Assembly (NCBI RefSeq): GCF_041080815.1
Contig: NZ_CP160205.1
Location: 2,046,001-2,110,000, forward strand
DNA length: 64,000 nt
Origin: Mucilaginibacter yixingensis
GTDB lineage: Bacteria; Bacteroidota; Bacteroidia; Sphingobacteriales; Sphingobacteriaceae
Direction: 5' to 3'
Shown piece by piece: positions 33,180 to 44,500 of the stretch. Positions within the stretch are counted from its first letter, which is position 1, and every line of letters starts with the position of its first letter. Position numbers and translations under genes: made by a program. Under the pieces are notes generated by a model. The model did no database searches, was not told the origin of the DNA, and saw only the letters and a list, made by a program, of their open reading frames with translations.

Positions 33180-36100
33180 TTAAAATGAAAGATTGATACC
33201 TGCAAGAATGTAACGGCTGCGCGGATAGGCCGAATAATCTACACCGGGAGTTAGCGCGGTGCCGCGAGTGCTGGCTTCAGGGTCATAGCCGGTATACTTG
33301 GTGAAGGTATACAGGTTGTTAACTGTAGCATAGATCCTGAATTTAGACAGCCATCCTAAACGCTCTATCAGTTTGGCGGGCAGTGTATAGCCCAGCGTTA
33401 CGTTGGTGATGCGTAAAAATGAGGCATCTTCTACACCATAACTTGTTGGTAGCAAGGTTCCTGTGCGTGGCGCATAGATAGATGCATTGGCGTTCATGGC
33501 AGTCAGCTGATCCCAGTTGGTGATGTAGTTGCCGGCCTGGTCAAAATATTTAAAGCTATTGGCAAATGCCGCCGGGTAGTTGTTACCGTTTACCTGGTAT
33601 TGAATGCTCAGCGCCATTTTGGTTGCGTTATAAGTTTGGTTGCCGTATGAGTAGTTCATAAAAACACTCATATCAAAAGCCTTGTAACGGAACTGCTGGT
33701 TAAAGCCGCCATAAAACAGCGGCTGGTAATGCCCGATAACGGTTTTGTCATTACTGGTAATGACGCCATCGCCATCCAGATCTTTCAGTTTGATTTTACC
33801 TGGATATACGCTGGTGCCAAACTTTGAAGAGGCGTCGGCTACGCCAGGGTTCAGTTTCCAGGTTGGGTTGGTAGGGTGGCTTGGCAAGCTGGCCTCATAA
33901 GTTGCGCGGTCAAAATCGCTCATCTTGTAAAATCCGTCATATACATAGCCGTAGAACAAACCTACCGGCTTGCCAACCTGTACGTAGTAATCCTCTTCCG
34001 TATTGCCCCAGCCTGATGATACGGCATAGCCATAGGTAGAAGAACCTGCCTGGTTAAGCGACAGAACCACGTTGCGGTTAAACGAGATATTGAATGAGGC
34101 GTTGTAAGTGAAGTTTTTATTGCGCACAATATCGCTGGAGATCTGCACTTCTAAACCCTGATTGCGGGTAGAGCCGATGTTCTGGAACTGGGTGAGATAA
34201 CCCGTTTGCTGCGGGATGTTGGTATTGAGCAACAGGTTATTGGTAGTGTTTGAGTAAACATCTACCGATGCAGTAACGCGCGAGTTGAACAGGTCGATGT
34301 CCAGACCAATGTTCTTAGAAACGGTTGATTCCCATTTCAGATCGGGGTTGGCCAGGTGATCTGAATAATAGCCGCTGGTTTGCGAGTTATCTGTTACCGA
34401 GTAACCACCCGCGGTTGGACTGGTTAAGAAAGTGGTGGCATATAGTCTGTCGCCATTAACGCGATTGTTGCCGGCGGTGCCATAGCTTAATCTTAGTTTT
34501 AGGCCATTCATCCAGTTTAAATTCAGGTTCTTATAAAATGATTCGTCTGATACCCTCCAGGCAAACTGCGCCGACGGGAAGTTTGACCAGCGGTTATTTT
34601 CCGCAAATTTTGATGAACCATCTCTTCTGAAAGACAGGTTAAGGTTATACCTGTTCTGATACGAATACATAACCCTGCCGAAGTAAGAGAACAGGCGTTC
34701 GCCACCCACATTGGTATATGATGGCGCCTGTATACTACCCGGCGGCGGGTTAGCCTGCTGCACGTTGGCAAACGCACTTTGCCAGGTTACCGAAGGCGGG
34801 AAATATTGGATGTTTTGGGTAAAGCTATCGTTATCTATCTTGTTCAGTTCCTGACCAACTACTACATCTACCCGGTGGTTTTTACCAAGCGTTTTAGAAT
34901 AGCTTAATACGTTACTATTGTTAATAGTGGCTGAATTACCTTTGGCAAGATCTACATACGGATAGCCGGTATACAAAGCCAGGTTGGAGTATGAACTTAC
35001 TTTAAACTGAGTTACCCCTCTAAAGCTTTTATTGTCCGTTTGATTTGCGGTATAACCTATATTAGAGCGGAACGTCAGGCTGGGCAGAATATTAATGCTT
35101 AGAAAGCCGCTGCCCACAAATTGCTTGGACAATCCGCGCGACATATCGCGAGTAGCAAAGGTAGTTGGGTTGCTCAGGTCAATGGCCGTATCAAAGTTAG
35201 CATCGGGATCATTGATCTGCAGGTTTGATGTGGCATCATAAGGCTGATAACGGGTGATATTTAAGATAGAACCGTTGCTGCCCTTAGATGATGTTCCCGA
35301 GCCAACCACCAGCTGATTGCTGTAGCGGGCATTAACGCCTACCCGGAAACCCTTGCTCACCTGGTTCTCAAACCTAAATGAACCGAACATGCGATCCAGG
35401 CCTGAAGCCAGCATAATGCCATCTTCAGAGTAACGGTTAAAAATGATGCTGTAAATACTGGCATCGCTACCGCCATTGATGGAGAGGTTCTGCGTGTTGG
35501 ATAATGCGCTGCGGCCAAAAACCCGTTGCTGCCAGTTTACAGCAGGCAGGCTCTTGTAAATATCAAAATCGGCAGGGTTGCCATAGGTTTTATAAAAGCC
35601 GTTGATGTTGGCGGTATCTGTTAGCAGGTAGCCATTGTAATGCTGGAAACTTTGTGATAATTGCGCCTGTACATAATCATATGGCTTCATCATTTCCAGA
35701 TAGTTTGTGATCTTGCGCACACCGGCATACATATCAAATGAAACCACGGTACGCCCTTTTTTGCCGGATTTGGTGGTGATGATAAACACGCCATTGGCGC
35801 CCCTTGAACCGTAGATGGAGGTAGATGCTACGTCTTTCAGCACATCGATGCTCTGAATTTCGTTTGGCGAAAGCACCGACAATGCATTATCCATCGGGAA
35901 ACCGTCTACAATAAATAACGGCGAGTTATCCTGGGTGATAGAGGTACCGCCCCTTACCGTAACGTTGATGAGTGCGCCAGGGGCGCCCTCTGTAGTGTTA
36001 ACAGATACACCGGCCAGTTTACCAGCCAATGCTTCGGCAACGCTGGATACCGGGAAATCGGCAACATCTTTTGAGGTGATGGATGATACAGCGCCGGCCA

Positions 36101-36560
36101 GTCGTTCTTTGCTTACGGTGCCGTAGCCCACGTTCACTACCACCACTTCGTTCAATGCCGTTGCGTCTTCCTGCAAGGTTACGTTGATGGTGGTTTGTGC
36201 GCCTACAGACACCTCGCTGGTTTTATAGCCGATGAACGAAAATACGATCGCAGACTCTGGGGCCGGTACGCGAATCATGTATTGGCCCTTGGTGTTAGTG
36301 GTGGTCACGGTGCCGGTGCCCTTCACCTTTACGGTTACGCCTGGAATGGCCTCGCCGGATTTGTCTTTAACCACACCGGATATTAAAATATCTTTCTGGC
36401 TAATAATGGCTGGCAGGATGGATGCGTTGTTGCCACTGGCAGATACAATTGCAGGCAGCAGTAAAAACAATAGGGCGGCCAGGCCGGCAATGCGTCTGCG
36501 CTTGCGTGCCTGGCCATTGTTAAATTGGGGATTAAGAAGAAGTAAAAGTTTCTTATTCAT
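33180..36560 (-). CDS. SusC/RagA-type TonB-linked outer-membrane transporter (PUL)
   Basis: A 1126-aa transporter. The ATG at 36560 gives an N-terminus MNKKLLLLLNPQFNNGQARK with a hydrophobic signal core ending near IVSASG. The frame is open to a GTG at 36638, which would add residues before the signal. A carboxypeptidase-like domain (ISGVVKDKSGEAIPGVTVKV), a linker LNEVVVVNVGYG and the plug (VSSVAEALAGKLAGVSV, NVTVRGGTSI, PLFIVDGFPMDNAL) lead into the barrel, which ends YILAGINLSF. It imports oligosaccharides released at the surface. The leader upstream is about 190 nt if the TAATTTTG element is the promoter. Confidence 0.95.
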   Translation of the reverse strand: MNKKLLLLLNPQFNNGQARKRRRIAGLAALLFLLLPAIVSASGNNASILPAIISQKDILISGVVKDKSGEAIPGVTVKVKGTGTVTTTNTKGQYMIRVPAPESAIVFSFIGYKTSEVSVGAQTTINVTLQEDATALNEVVVVNVGYGTVSKERLAGAVSSITSKDVADFPVSSVAEALAGKLAGVSVNTTEGAPGALINVTVRGGTSITQDNSPLFIVDGFPMDNALSVLSPNEIQSIDVLKDVASTSIYGSRGANGVFIITTKSGKKGRTVVSFDMYAGVRKITNYLEMMKPYDYVQAQLSQSFQHYNGYLLTDTANINGFYKTYGNPADFDIYKSLPAVNWQQRVFGRSALSNTQNLSINGGSDASIYSIIFNRYSEDGIMLASGLDRMFGSFRFENQVSKGFRVGVNARYSNQLVVGSGTSSKGSNGSILNITRYQPYDATSNLQINDPDANFDTAIDLSNPTTFATRDMSRGLSKQFVGSGFLSINILPSLTFRSNIGYTANQTDNKSFRGVTQFKVSSYSNLALYTGYPYVDLAKGNSATINNSNVLSYSKTLGKNHRVDVVVGQELNKIDNDSFTQNIQYFPPSVTWQSAFANVQQANPPPGSIQAPSYTNVGGERLFSYFGRVMYSYQNRYNLNLSFRRDGSSKFAENNRWSNFPSAQFAWRVSDESFYKNLNLNWMNGLKLRLSYGTAGNNRVNGDRLYATTFLTSPTAGGYSVTDNSQTSGYYSDHLANPDLKWESTVSKNIGLDIDLFNSRVTASVDVYSNTTNNLLLNTNIPQQTGYLTQFQNIGSTRNQGLEVQISSDIVRNKNFTYNASFNISFNRNVVLSLNQAGSSTYGYAVSSGWGNTEEDYYVQVGKPVGLFYGYVYDGFYKMSDFDRATYEASLPSHPTNPTWKLNPGVADASSKFGTSVYPGKIKLKDLDGDGVITSNDKTVIGHYQPLFYGGFNQQFRYKAFDMSVFMNYSYGNQTYNATKMALSIQYQVNGNNYPAAFANSFKYFDQAGNYITNWDQLTAMNANASIYAPRTGTLLPTSYGVEDASFLRITNVTLGYTLPAKLIERLGWLSKFRIYATVNNLYTFTKYTGYDPEASTRGTALTPGVDYSAYPRSRYILAGINLSF

Positions 36561-36836
36561 GTGTTGCGGTTTAATATTGGTTTTGGAAAAAATAGCGGGA
36601 CGCTGTCCCTGGAAATACTTGGTTAGTTTACATTGCACTGCTCCTTTCTGATCTGCTGCATTTAGGTTTTCAGGAATTATCCCTTCCGCAGGGGTGCCCG
36701 GTTTTTAATTGGTTTGATAAGCGGGTAGATCCGCGAGGTTTGGTTTATTAGTCAGCTCAAAATTATGCCGGAGAGGCAGGTGCAGAGGTTCAAAAACTGG
36801 TATAAAGGGTTCATGAATCAGGATAAACCCATAATA
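36561..36836. other. Leader/promoter region of the PUL SusC gene
   Basis: No gene is supported here. The region holds the candidate promoter at 36758-36765 and a purine-rich AAGGAG (minus strand) just before the alternative GTG start at 36638. Confidence 0.45.
36758..36765 (-). promoter_or_regulatory. Candidate -7 element TAATTTTG for the PUL SusC operon
   Basis: On the minus strand TAATTTTG matches TAnnTTTG. A TTTG lies 25 bp upstream (complement of 36791-36794), a little wider than the usual 19-21. Confidence 0.4.
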
Positions 36837-36870
36837 AAAAGCCCCGGCCTTGTGATAGACCGGGGCTTTT
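36837..36870 (-). terminator. Intrinsic terminator of the HTCS gene
   Basis: Perfect 11-bp arms AAAAGCCCCGG and CCGGGGCTTTT. On the minus strand they are followed by a T-rich run. It separates the HTCS gene from the SusC promoter. Confidence 0.85.
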
Positions 36871-36929
36871 GGCGATACTAGCTGAGTGGTGGTTATTCGA
36901 GTATAGCTAAACAGTAAGGTGACAATGGG

Positions 36930-39900
36930 CTATGGTTCGGCAGGTGCTGTTTCTACCGGCGTTTTAACAGATCTGATATAGTCAGACGGTGCAATGCGGT
37001 ATTTGCTTTTGTAGCAGGTGCTAAAGTATTTAGGGCTGCTGAAACCGACGGTGTAACCAACTTCTGCCACATTATGATGGCCGGCATCAAAATATTGTTT
37101 GGCGCGCTGCAGCCGCATATCGCGAACAAACTCTACCGGCGCAATTTGGGTAAGGCTTTTAAACTTTTTATAAAAAGTAGCACGGGCCATGTTAACGGTT
37201 TCGGCCACGGTGTCAATATCAAAATCCGGATCGGCCATTTTATCGCCGATGATCTGGATGACGTTTTTCAGGAACGCCTCATCTTTTGATGTAACGATGA
37301 TTTCGCATGGCGATAGATTGACCACCCGTTTATCTACCGTCAATTTCTCGAACATCTTTTTGCGGCGTTCAAGGATGCCGTCGATAGCGGCAATTAACAA
37401 CTCGTTTTGGAATGGCTTGGCCAGGTAATAGTCGGCACCATAATTTAGCCCGATGATCTGATGCTCCACGGCGCTGCGGGCCGACATGAGTACAACAGGG
37501 ATATGACTCGTTACCGGATCATTCTTCAAAGTATCAATTAAGGTAATGCCATCCATTACCGGCATCATTACATCGCTTACAATAATGTCTGGCATTAGTT
37601 GCCGCACTTTTTCCAACCCTTCCATTCCGTCAGCAGCAGTTTCAACGCGATAGATCTCACTCAATTGCATGCGAAGAAACTCGCGCATATCTGCATTATC
37701 TTCCACCAGCATAAGCAGTGGTGCGCCAACAGGCGGCTCTGGTACCACTTGTGAAATATTATCTAATGTGCCCAACTCATTAATAACCAAGCTGCTGTTT
37801 ATTGCAGCGCTTTCCGGCTTATTGGCCCTGATGAGTGGTAAGGTGATTTTAACACATAATCCTCCGGATGGTACGTTAACTGCCGTGATAGTACCGCCGT
37901 GCAACTCTACCAGTTCTTTTGATAAGGCTAAGCCAATGCCCGTGCCTTTACTGTTCTTTACGGCCGATCGCTGATCGCTGTGGTACAGTTCAAATATCAG
38001 TTTAAGCTCATTATCGGGTACGCCACAGCCTTGATCGGTTACGGTTAATTCCAGTTGTTGGTCAATAGTTTTAACGGCCATATTTACCGTTATCGTTCGC
38101 CCATCTGCTGTAAATTTGAATGCGTTACTCAGCAGATTATAAATCACCGTTTCAATTTTATCCTGATCATACTGCACGTGTAGTGGTGCCTGGTAGCCTG
38201 TAATCTCCAGGTTGATACTTTTTTGCATCCGCACATCCTCAAAATTGGCGGCAATGTTTCTGATAAAACCGGCCATCTCAAAGCTGGAATGATCGAGCGT
38301 TGGTTTCCCACTTTGCAGCTTTCTGAATTCCAGTAGTTGGTTAACAAACCGTACCATGCGGTTGGCATTACGCTCAACAATATCAATATATTGTCGCTCC
38401 AACTGATCGGGCGCATGCAATTTAGCCAGTTGGGTTATAGGATTCAGGATCAGCATCAGCGGTGTACGCAATTCATGAGATATATTTGTAAAAAAGCCGA
38501 GTTTAAGTTCAGTCAGCTCACGGTCAATGGCTAGTTTCTGCTTCAGTTTAAAGGCAGTCATGGTGTTTCTCCAAATCACTAATGCAATGGCTGCAATAAC
38601 CGCTGCATAAAGTAAATAGGCCCACCATGACAGCCACGGCGCCGGTAATACCGTAATGGCCAGACTTTTATAAGGCACATTACCGTACCGGTCAGCATCT
38701 GGACATTTAATTTCAAGCAGGTAGTGGCCGGCAGGAATATTAGTATAGGTTGCGCGTAGCTGATTACTGTTATTATGCCATTCGTTATCAAAGCCTTTTA
38801 AACGGTAAACAAAGGGCAGGCTACTGCCAAAACGGTAATCCAGCATGGAATAATCAACACTGACAACGTTTTGGCTATAATGGAGGGTAATGGCTTCTGT
38901 ATGGTTAATGCTTTGTTTTAAAATGCCGGAGCTATCGGCAATACCAACCCACTGGTTGTTTACCTGCAGATTGGTAAAAACCAGATTTGCATTGATAGGG
39001 TGGGGCACAATATCCTGTGGATCAAATTCCAGGTATCCGCGAGTGGTTCCAAATATCAACTTTCCATCCCGGGTATTTCCGCAGGTACTTTCAGAAAAGC
39101 CGTCGGTGCTCAATCCGTCATATGAAGAAAAGTTTTTAATATGCCAGGTAATCGGGTCCATCCGTGAGATGCTGCTTTTTGTGGCGATCCACAACTTTCC
39201 TGCGTTATCTTCCGTGCAACTCAATACATAGTCATTTGCCAACCCATTTGCCGTCGTAAATGAACGGAAAGACAGGGTATTATTATGCTGATTGGATTGG
39301 GCCAACGCCAGCCCTCCTCCGGAGGTGGATAGCCACATGCGCCCTAAATGATCCCGGTGAATGTGCTGTATGTCATTGTTTCCAATACTTGTTTTGTCGC
39401 CAGGTCTTTTATTGTAGCTGCTGAAGCTGTAATTATCGCCGCGTTGCTGCAGGATCAGCAAACCTTCGGTTGTGCCCAGCCACAAATTGCCTTTATTGTC
39501 AATTTCTATGACGCGTATTTTTTCAAAGTCTTTTGGATAGCCATATTGACCGTCCGATATCCGGCGGAAAGAAATTTTATTTCCAGCTTTTTGCAGCAGG
39601 TTAAGGCCGTGGTCAAAAGCTCCAACCCAGATCTGGCCGTTTGCATCTTCTTTAATGGCATAGATCTGATCACTGCTGATACTGTTGATATCGTTTTGGT
39701 GGTGGATGAAATTGATCAGCCGGTACGAAGAACACTGTGTATCGTTGGGTATGGCTTCAAACAAACCATTGGTTTTGGTTCCCATCCAAATGTTTCCATG
39801 ACGGTCTTCTATGATGGAATAAACAGCCCCAATTTTATACTGATCAGCGTTGCTAAATTTTCCCGGCAGCAAACGGCCATCTTGCAGCCAGTATATTGGT

Positions 39901-41312
39901 CCGGCTTTAGCGCAGATCCAGGTCCGGTTGGTCCGGTCCACGCAAACGGCTCTGATCTCGTTATCTGATTTGAAGATCGCATTATTCTTTACCAATCGGT
40001 TTTCAAAAGCTTTTGGTTGAAAGATGATCTTTTCTACCCCGTGTTCATCTGTATGCAACCACATAACGCCCGATGGATCGTAATACGCCACCGTTACCAG
40101 GTTTGAAAAAGCACGGTCTTTTGATCCAGGCTGGTTGTGAAAATAATTGATATTATCACTAGCCGTATCATAGTAGCCGAAGCCTCCATCGCGCAGCACA
40201 CACCAAATCAAACCATTAATATCCTCAAACACTTTAAAGTGATTACCGGCATTAATGTTCTTAGAGTCGTTATTCTGGGTATAGGCTTTGAACCGTTTAT
40301 TTGCATCGAATTTCAAAATACCTGTTTGCTCGGGCTCTATCCAAAGGTTTTGATGCGAGTCTTGAAACATGCTGTGCAGGGCCTGTTTATACGGCGAGGT
40401 ATATTTATGCCAGGTATCATCTTTTAGCGATAAGGTTACAAGCTCTCCGGCTGCAGATGTTACATAAAGGCTGGTTTTATCACTTGAAACAAGTAGGTTG
40501 TTTAGCGTTTGATTGCTCAGCATAAACTCCTTAAACCGACAGTTTCTTTTAGTATAGCTATATAACGAGCCAGTTGCAGATGCAAAAAATAAACGATCAG
40601 AACACTCGGAGAGGGCAGTGATATTTAGTCCAGACTTTTTGCTGAGCAGCGTAATAGGAGCGTCATAACTATTCGCACGAGTATGCTTCAAATAAACAAG
40701 TCCCGCTGGCGTACCCAACCATACGTTGCGGTTTTGATCTTTAAGAAAGCAATTAGTTTTATTTGAAGGGATATTTCGGCGGCCATCGGCATTTTTTTTA
40801 TACCATATAAAGTTTGTAGGCCGATGATATATATCAGGGATATGAATAACGCCGCCATCTGCAATGCTTACCCAGATATCATCTTTATCTACCGCTAAAA
40901 CATGTTCAAACTCAACCTTGCCTGGTAATTTCAATATTGCCGCCAGGCTCCGGAAGTTCTCGTGGGTTTTATCAAAACGATAGATCTGCCCGTCATAGGC
41001 CTTTACCCAAAGCACGTTGCGATAGCCTTCGGTGATCTGATCGATCCGGTTATTTTTTATCTGCGACGAATCTCCTGCAATCGATTTAAAAGATGTGAAG
41101 TGATTACCGTCAAAACGGTTCAAACCGTACCAGGTGCCAAACCACATATAGCCTTCGTGGTCCTTCATTATGGTGGTCACTACGTCATGAGATAATCCAT
41201 CTTCTGTAGAGTAATGCTCAATTTTGGCCGGTGGATCAGATTGAGCAAAACAAGGCCTAAACTGCGCAGTTAAGTAGCCAATAGCTAACAAAAGCAATAA
41301 AAATCTTTTCAT
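36930..41312 (-). CDS. Hybrid two-component system regulator (HTCS) of the PUL
   Basis: A 1460-aa one-protein signalling chain. The ATG at 41312 starts a signal peptide (MKRFLLLLLAIGYLTAQF). A periplasmic two-part beta propeller with repeated WxGT/GLN blades follows (HEGYMWFGTWYGLNRFDGNH, NVWLGTPAGLVYL), then a Y_Y_Y domain (YRLKGFDNEWHNNS) and a transmembrane helix. Inside the cell come HisKA (FFTNISHELRTPLMLILNPI), an ATPase domain (NLLSNAFKFTADG, GTGIGLALSKELVELHGG), a receiver (VSDVMMPVMDGITLI; LAKPF) and an AraC-type helix-turn-helix. It senses an oligosaccharide from the target glycan and activates the PUL. It lies between the SusC gene and the LamG gene, all on the minus strand. Confidence 0.97.
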   Translation of the reverse strand: MKRFLLLLLAIGYLTAQFRPCFAQSDPPAKIEHYSTEDGLSHDVVTTIMKDHEGYMWFGTWYGLNRFDGNHFTSFKSIAGDSSQIKNNRIDQITEGYRNVLWVKAYDGQIYRFDKTHENFRSLAAILKLPGKVEFEHVLAVDKDDIWVSIADGGVIHIPDIYHRPTNFIWYKKNADGRRNIPSNKTNCFLKDQNRNVWLGTPAGLVYLKHTRANSYDAPITLLSKKSGLNITALSECSDRLFFASATGSLYSYTKRNCRFKEFMLSNQTLNNLLVSSDKTSLYVTSAAGELVTLSLKDDTWHKYTSPYKQALHSMFQDSHQNLWIEPEQTGILKFDANKRFKAYTQNNDSKNINAGNHFKVFEDINGLIWCVLRDGGFGYYDTASDNINYFHNQPGSKDRAFSNLVTVAYYDPSGVMWLHTDEHGVEKIIFQPKAFENRLVKNNAIFKSDNEIRAVCVDRTNRTWICAKAGPIYWLQDGRLLPGKFSNADQYKIGAVYSIIEDRHGNIWMGTKTNGLFEAIPNDTQCSSYRLINFIHHQNDINSISSDQIYAIKEDANGQIWVGAFDHGLNLLQKAGNKISFRRISDGQYGYPKDFEKIRVIEIDNKGNLWLGTTEGLLILQQRGDNYSFSSYNKRPGDKTSIGNNDIQHIHRDHLGRMWLSTSGGGLALAQSNQHNNTLSFRSFTTANGLANDYVLSCTEDNAGKLWIATKSSISRMDPITWHIKNFSSYDGLSTDGFSESTCGNTRDGKLIFGTTRGYLEFDPQDIVPHPINANLVFTNLQVNNQWVGIADSSGILKQSINHTEAITLHYSQNVVSVDYSMLDYRFGSSLPFVYRLKGFDNEWHNNSNQLRATYTNIPAGHYLLEIKCPDADRYGNVPYKSLAITVLPAPWLSWWAYLLYAAVIAAIALVIWRNTMTAFKLKQKLAIDRELTELKLGFFTNISHELRTPLMLILNPITQLAKLHAPDQLERQYIDIVERNANRMVRFVNQLLEFRKLQSGKPTLDHSSFEMAGFIRNIAANFEDVRMQKSINLEITGYQAPLHVQYDQDKIETVIYNLLSNAFKFTADGRTITVNMAVKTIDQQLELTVTDQGCGVPDNELKLIFELYHSDQRSAVKNSKGTGIGLALSKELVELHGGTITAVNVPSGGLCVKITLPLIRANKPESAAINSSLVINELGTLDNISQVVPEPPVGAPLLMLVEDNADMREFLRMQLSEIYRVETAADGMEGLEKVRQLMPDIIVSDVMMPVMDGITLIDTLKNDPVTSHIPVVLMSARSAVEHQIIGLNYGADYYLAKPFQNELLIAAIDGILERRKKMFEKLTVDKRVVNLSPCEIIVTSKDEAFLKNVIQIIGDKMADPDFDIDTVAETVNMARATFYKKFKSLTQIAPVEFVRDMRLQRAKQYFDAGHHNVAEVGYTVGFSSPKYFSTCYKSKYRIAPSDYIRSVKTPVETAPAEP

Positions 41313-41328
41313 GTAAGCCCCCCTCAAC

Positions 41329-41345
41329 GGTTCAAAGCTTGAACC
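41329..41345. repeat. Inverted repeat next to the HTCS start
   Basis: GGTTCAA and TTGAACC flank a 3-base centre, 17 nt before the HTCS ATG. It could be an operator or a small hairpin in the HTCS leader. Confidence 0.4.
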
Positions 41346-41364
41346 TTAATTGTTTATAATTGGA

Positions 41365-41395
41365 TTACAATGCCACAACTTGCCAGGCATTGTAA
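41365..41395. repeat. 10-bp hairpin in the HTCS promoter region
   Basis: TTACAATGCC and GGCATTGTAA pair perfectly around an 11-nt loop. No T-run follows. Confidence 0.5.
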
Positions 41396-41417
41396 GACCA
41401 ATGTAGCTAACATTGAG

Positions 41418-41443
41418 ATTTTTTGCAATCGATTGCAAAAAAT
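41418..41443. promoter_or_regulatory. 26-bp perfect palindrome, LacI-family-type operator
   Basis: A perfect palindrome whose core TGCAATCGATTGCA fits the LacI/GalR consensus TGnnAnCGnTnnCA, flanked by symmetric T and A runs. It sits about 105 bp upstream of the HTCS start and 67 bp after the LamG gene stop. No LacI-family gene is in the window, so the regulator would be encoded elsewhere. A hairpin terminator is the alternative reading. Confidence 0.55.
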
Positions 41444-41509
41444 AAATTTTCTTGTTTCTCCTTTTAAAAAACCGATAGCTCAATTTTATGTAACCATAAC
41501 ATGCAAATC

Positions 41510-44500
41510 TTACCAGCTCACCATATCATTTAAACGGGTTATTTGTAATAATTTCTTTTCGGGATCAAGTTGCACACTGCCAGAATTTAGATTTGTGCCT
41601 ACAGGCACTTTTATGGTCAGATCGGCCCACTTAGGCAACAGATCTACCGGGGCCTTTATTGGCGGAACTGACACGGTGCTAACAAGCAGGCCTTTTGCGT
41701 CTTTAACTGAAAGCGTGGTTGCGGGCGCGTCAACAGAACCAACGTTATAAATACGTACAGTTAATTCATTGCCGTTTATTTTAACGTCAGTAGGTGCAAT
41801 ACCCAGGTCAACACGCTTATTTACTGGTACTTTGTCTTCCTGTAATAATTCCAGTTTAATGATGGCGTTTTTACGGGATGGGAAATTCAATTTTAATGAC
41901 TCGCCTGGTATTAAGCTTACCGTTTTAACCATCGGTTTTCCGTCAATCTGCTGATCATTATTGTTATCAATTCCCTGCGTTATTTTCCATTTTCCGGGTT
42001 TAATATTCCACACAGACATATCGGCACTAACCACCTGCTGGTCTAAATTATAAGCAACAACGCTGATGTTAGTATTGCTTGCTTGGTTGACAAATACGGC
42101 GAGGCTTTGGTAACCGGCCGGTTGATCAATTCTCCAACTTACAAAATGCTGTGGATAAATGTTGGTCATACGGGTTAGCGCTACGCCACCAAGTCTGTCG
42201 GTTTGTATATCGTTATCGGGCGCCACTATCCGGTCTATCCAAACGGGGCCTACTGTATTGATAAACTCCCGTGCGGCCAGGTCTTTAATGCGTTCGGTAT
42301 AGCGTGTTGCCAGGCTATCCATATTTAGGTTGCGCGTGTCTGATTCCTTGCGTTTGCTGTTGAGCAGATACTTTTTATCGCCGGTTATATCATAAGCAGC
42401 TTTAAAAACCTGCATAACGCCAGAAGCGCCAGTTTGGCCCCTTGTTTTATCGGTACTGAAATTAATTTCGGTATAAATATTGCCATTGGCGTCAGTGTGT
42501 GCCAGCAGCCCATCGGCAATTTCTACCAGCATTTTTTGCAGTTTGGGGCTCCCATTATAAAGCGATAATAAGTAAGATGAATGCAGCTGATTATAAGAAC
42601 GCGGAAGCGACCACTGCCATGGTTCATCTGTTGATATGGTGGTGCCACTATAATACCGCGAAACAAAATGCCGGTGACCGGCCGGATTGATTTGCGTTAC
42701 GCGTTCCAGCATTTGCTTGCTAATTGCCATGCCTTTATTAATATAGGTCGGATTACCATAGTCTAGTAATTGAAGTTGTCCAACTGCTTCATTACCATCC
42801 TCGTATGAGTGTAAGTAATCAGCCTGTATGGTTGATATGCCGTTGGTGAACAATGGCAAACTGGGTTGACGTAACGGTGCATCGTATGGACTGCGTTCGT
42901 TATTAAAAAAGCCCGACATCATTGACCGTAATGACTTAAGTGTTTTATCCGGTTCGATGCCCATTAACGCTGTCCCGGGGAAAGTATTGGTCCAGTCGTC
43001 ATCATCAGATAAGCCGCCGCCAAACTCGCCATTGGCTATTTGCCGCTTATCAATGTAATAGTTAATAAGTGTGGCTAAATGTTTTAAATATTCTGTTTGC
43101 AAAAACGCCCATTTAGGCACACCGGCCGGCGCCTCTGGTATTTTATATTCAGGGCGATCATTAACATTGCCGGTGTAGGCGTATTTATAAGCTTTGCCCA
43201 GCCAATAGTCTGGACTTACTTTAAAAAGGTCATACAGATCTGCATTGAAGCGATTTGTCAGATTAAGTTTTGGCGAAGTTGGCCGTTCTTCTACGGTAGA
43301 GCCATACAGATCCCGTGCCTGGGTAAAACGATCCAGTTCATGCTCCGGCGTGGCTTCTTTTTTTGATTTATAGATAAGGCGAATATGAGCGCCTTTTAAT
43401 AACGCCGGTGTCAGGTCTGCACCTGCACCCGCCAGTGAAATATAAAGGGCATGTCCTTCCGGCAAAACACGGTCGCGTGTATCAATCCACAAGGTATGCG
43501 CTTCGTTAGGTTTAACCGAAAAACTAAAATCGGCCAGATCGCGCATTTGCCATAGCGGGTCTTTCACACGGATGTTCATTGGGAAAAGGCCATCGTGTGT
43601 GGCTTTGACAGGCAATGCAGGCAGTTCAATCTCTACGCCATCCAATCCATTGTCAGGATGGTTGCCGTAAGGTATCATGAGATGAATAAAAGGTAAGCTA
43701 TGCTGTACAACAGGCTCAGGGTTATCCGGAGCTGCTGTTCCGGGTAAAATGCCCACCATCTTTGTAGCTTCATCAATAGGGTAGCGTCCGTTAACAAAAG
43801 CCGCTATTTCATCCAGGCCTTTGTTGCCGGTATTTTTTGGAGCAGGAGCCAAGGTAAATGTTTCGGTTAAACGGCCCTCTGGCGCTTTACCCTCGCTTAC
43901 ATTATAAACACTCAATTCTCCAATTGGCTCTTCTTTTAAGGCATTATCAAAGCGTAATTTGCCACCCTGCATGGCATAATCCAGATCATGATATGATTTG
44001 ATTTGCTGTTGGGTGCGTTTTGCAAAGGTGGTGTCAGGTAGCGTAGCACGCTCCATGGTGAGTTGTCCCCAGGCCTTACCCCATATTTCAACATGGTTCC
44101 AGGGCTCATCAGGTAATATAAATTTAACCGATTGGCCTGATACTGAATAAGTATCCCAATCTGGCAAGGTAAAATAATCATAACGACCCGGTAAACGCGA
44201 CATGTTATAAACCCCCGGCCAGGTGGTTTCGCGTATGCCATCAGTAGCCTTCCAGTTCCATCGGCGCACGTCTTCAACCTCGTGTATCTCTACTTTTCTA
44301 ACAGCAACATTTTGCGATGACAGCGGCTTTGGCGCTTTGTTGGGCAGGTTCCAGCCGTTGCGGGTCCACCATTCATCGCGCCACTTGCGGTCATCTAAAT
44401 CCCGCGCCAGTGGGGGGATGTTTTTAGGAATCTCGTTTTTAGATAGTTGTTTAATGTTATCGTCAGATAACATGCGATCATAAATGCGCAGCTCGTCTAT

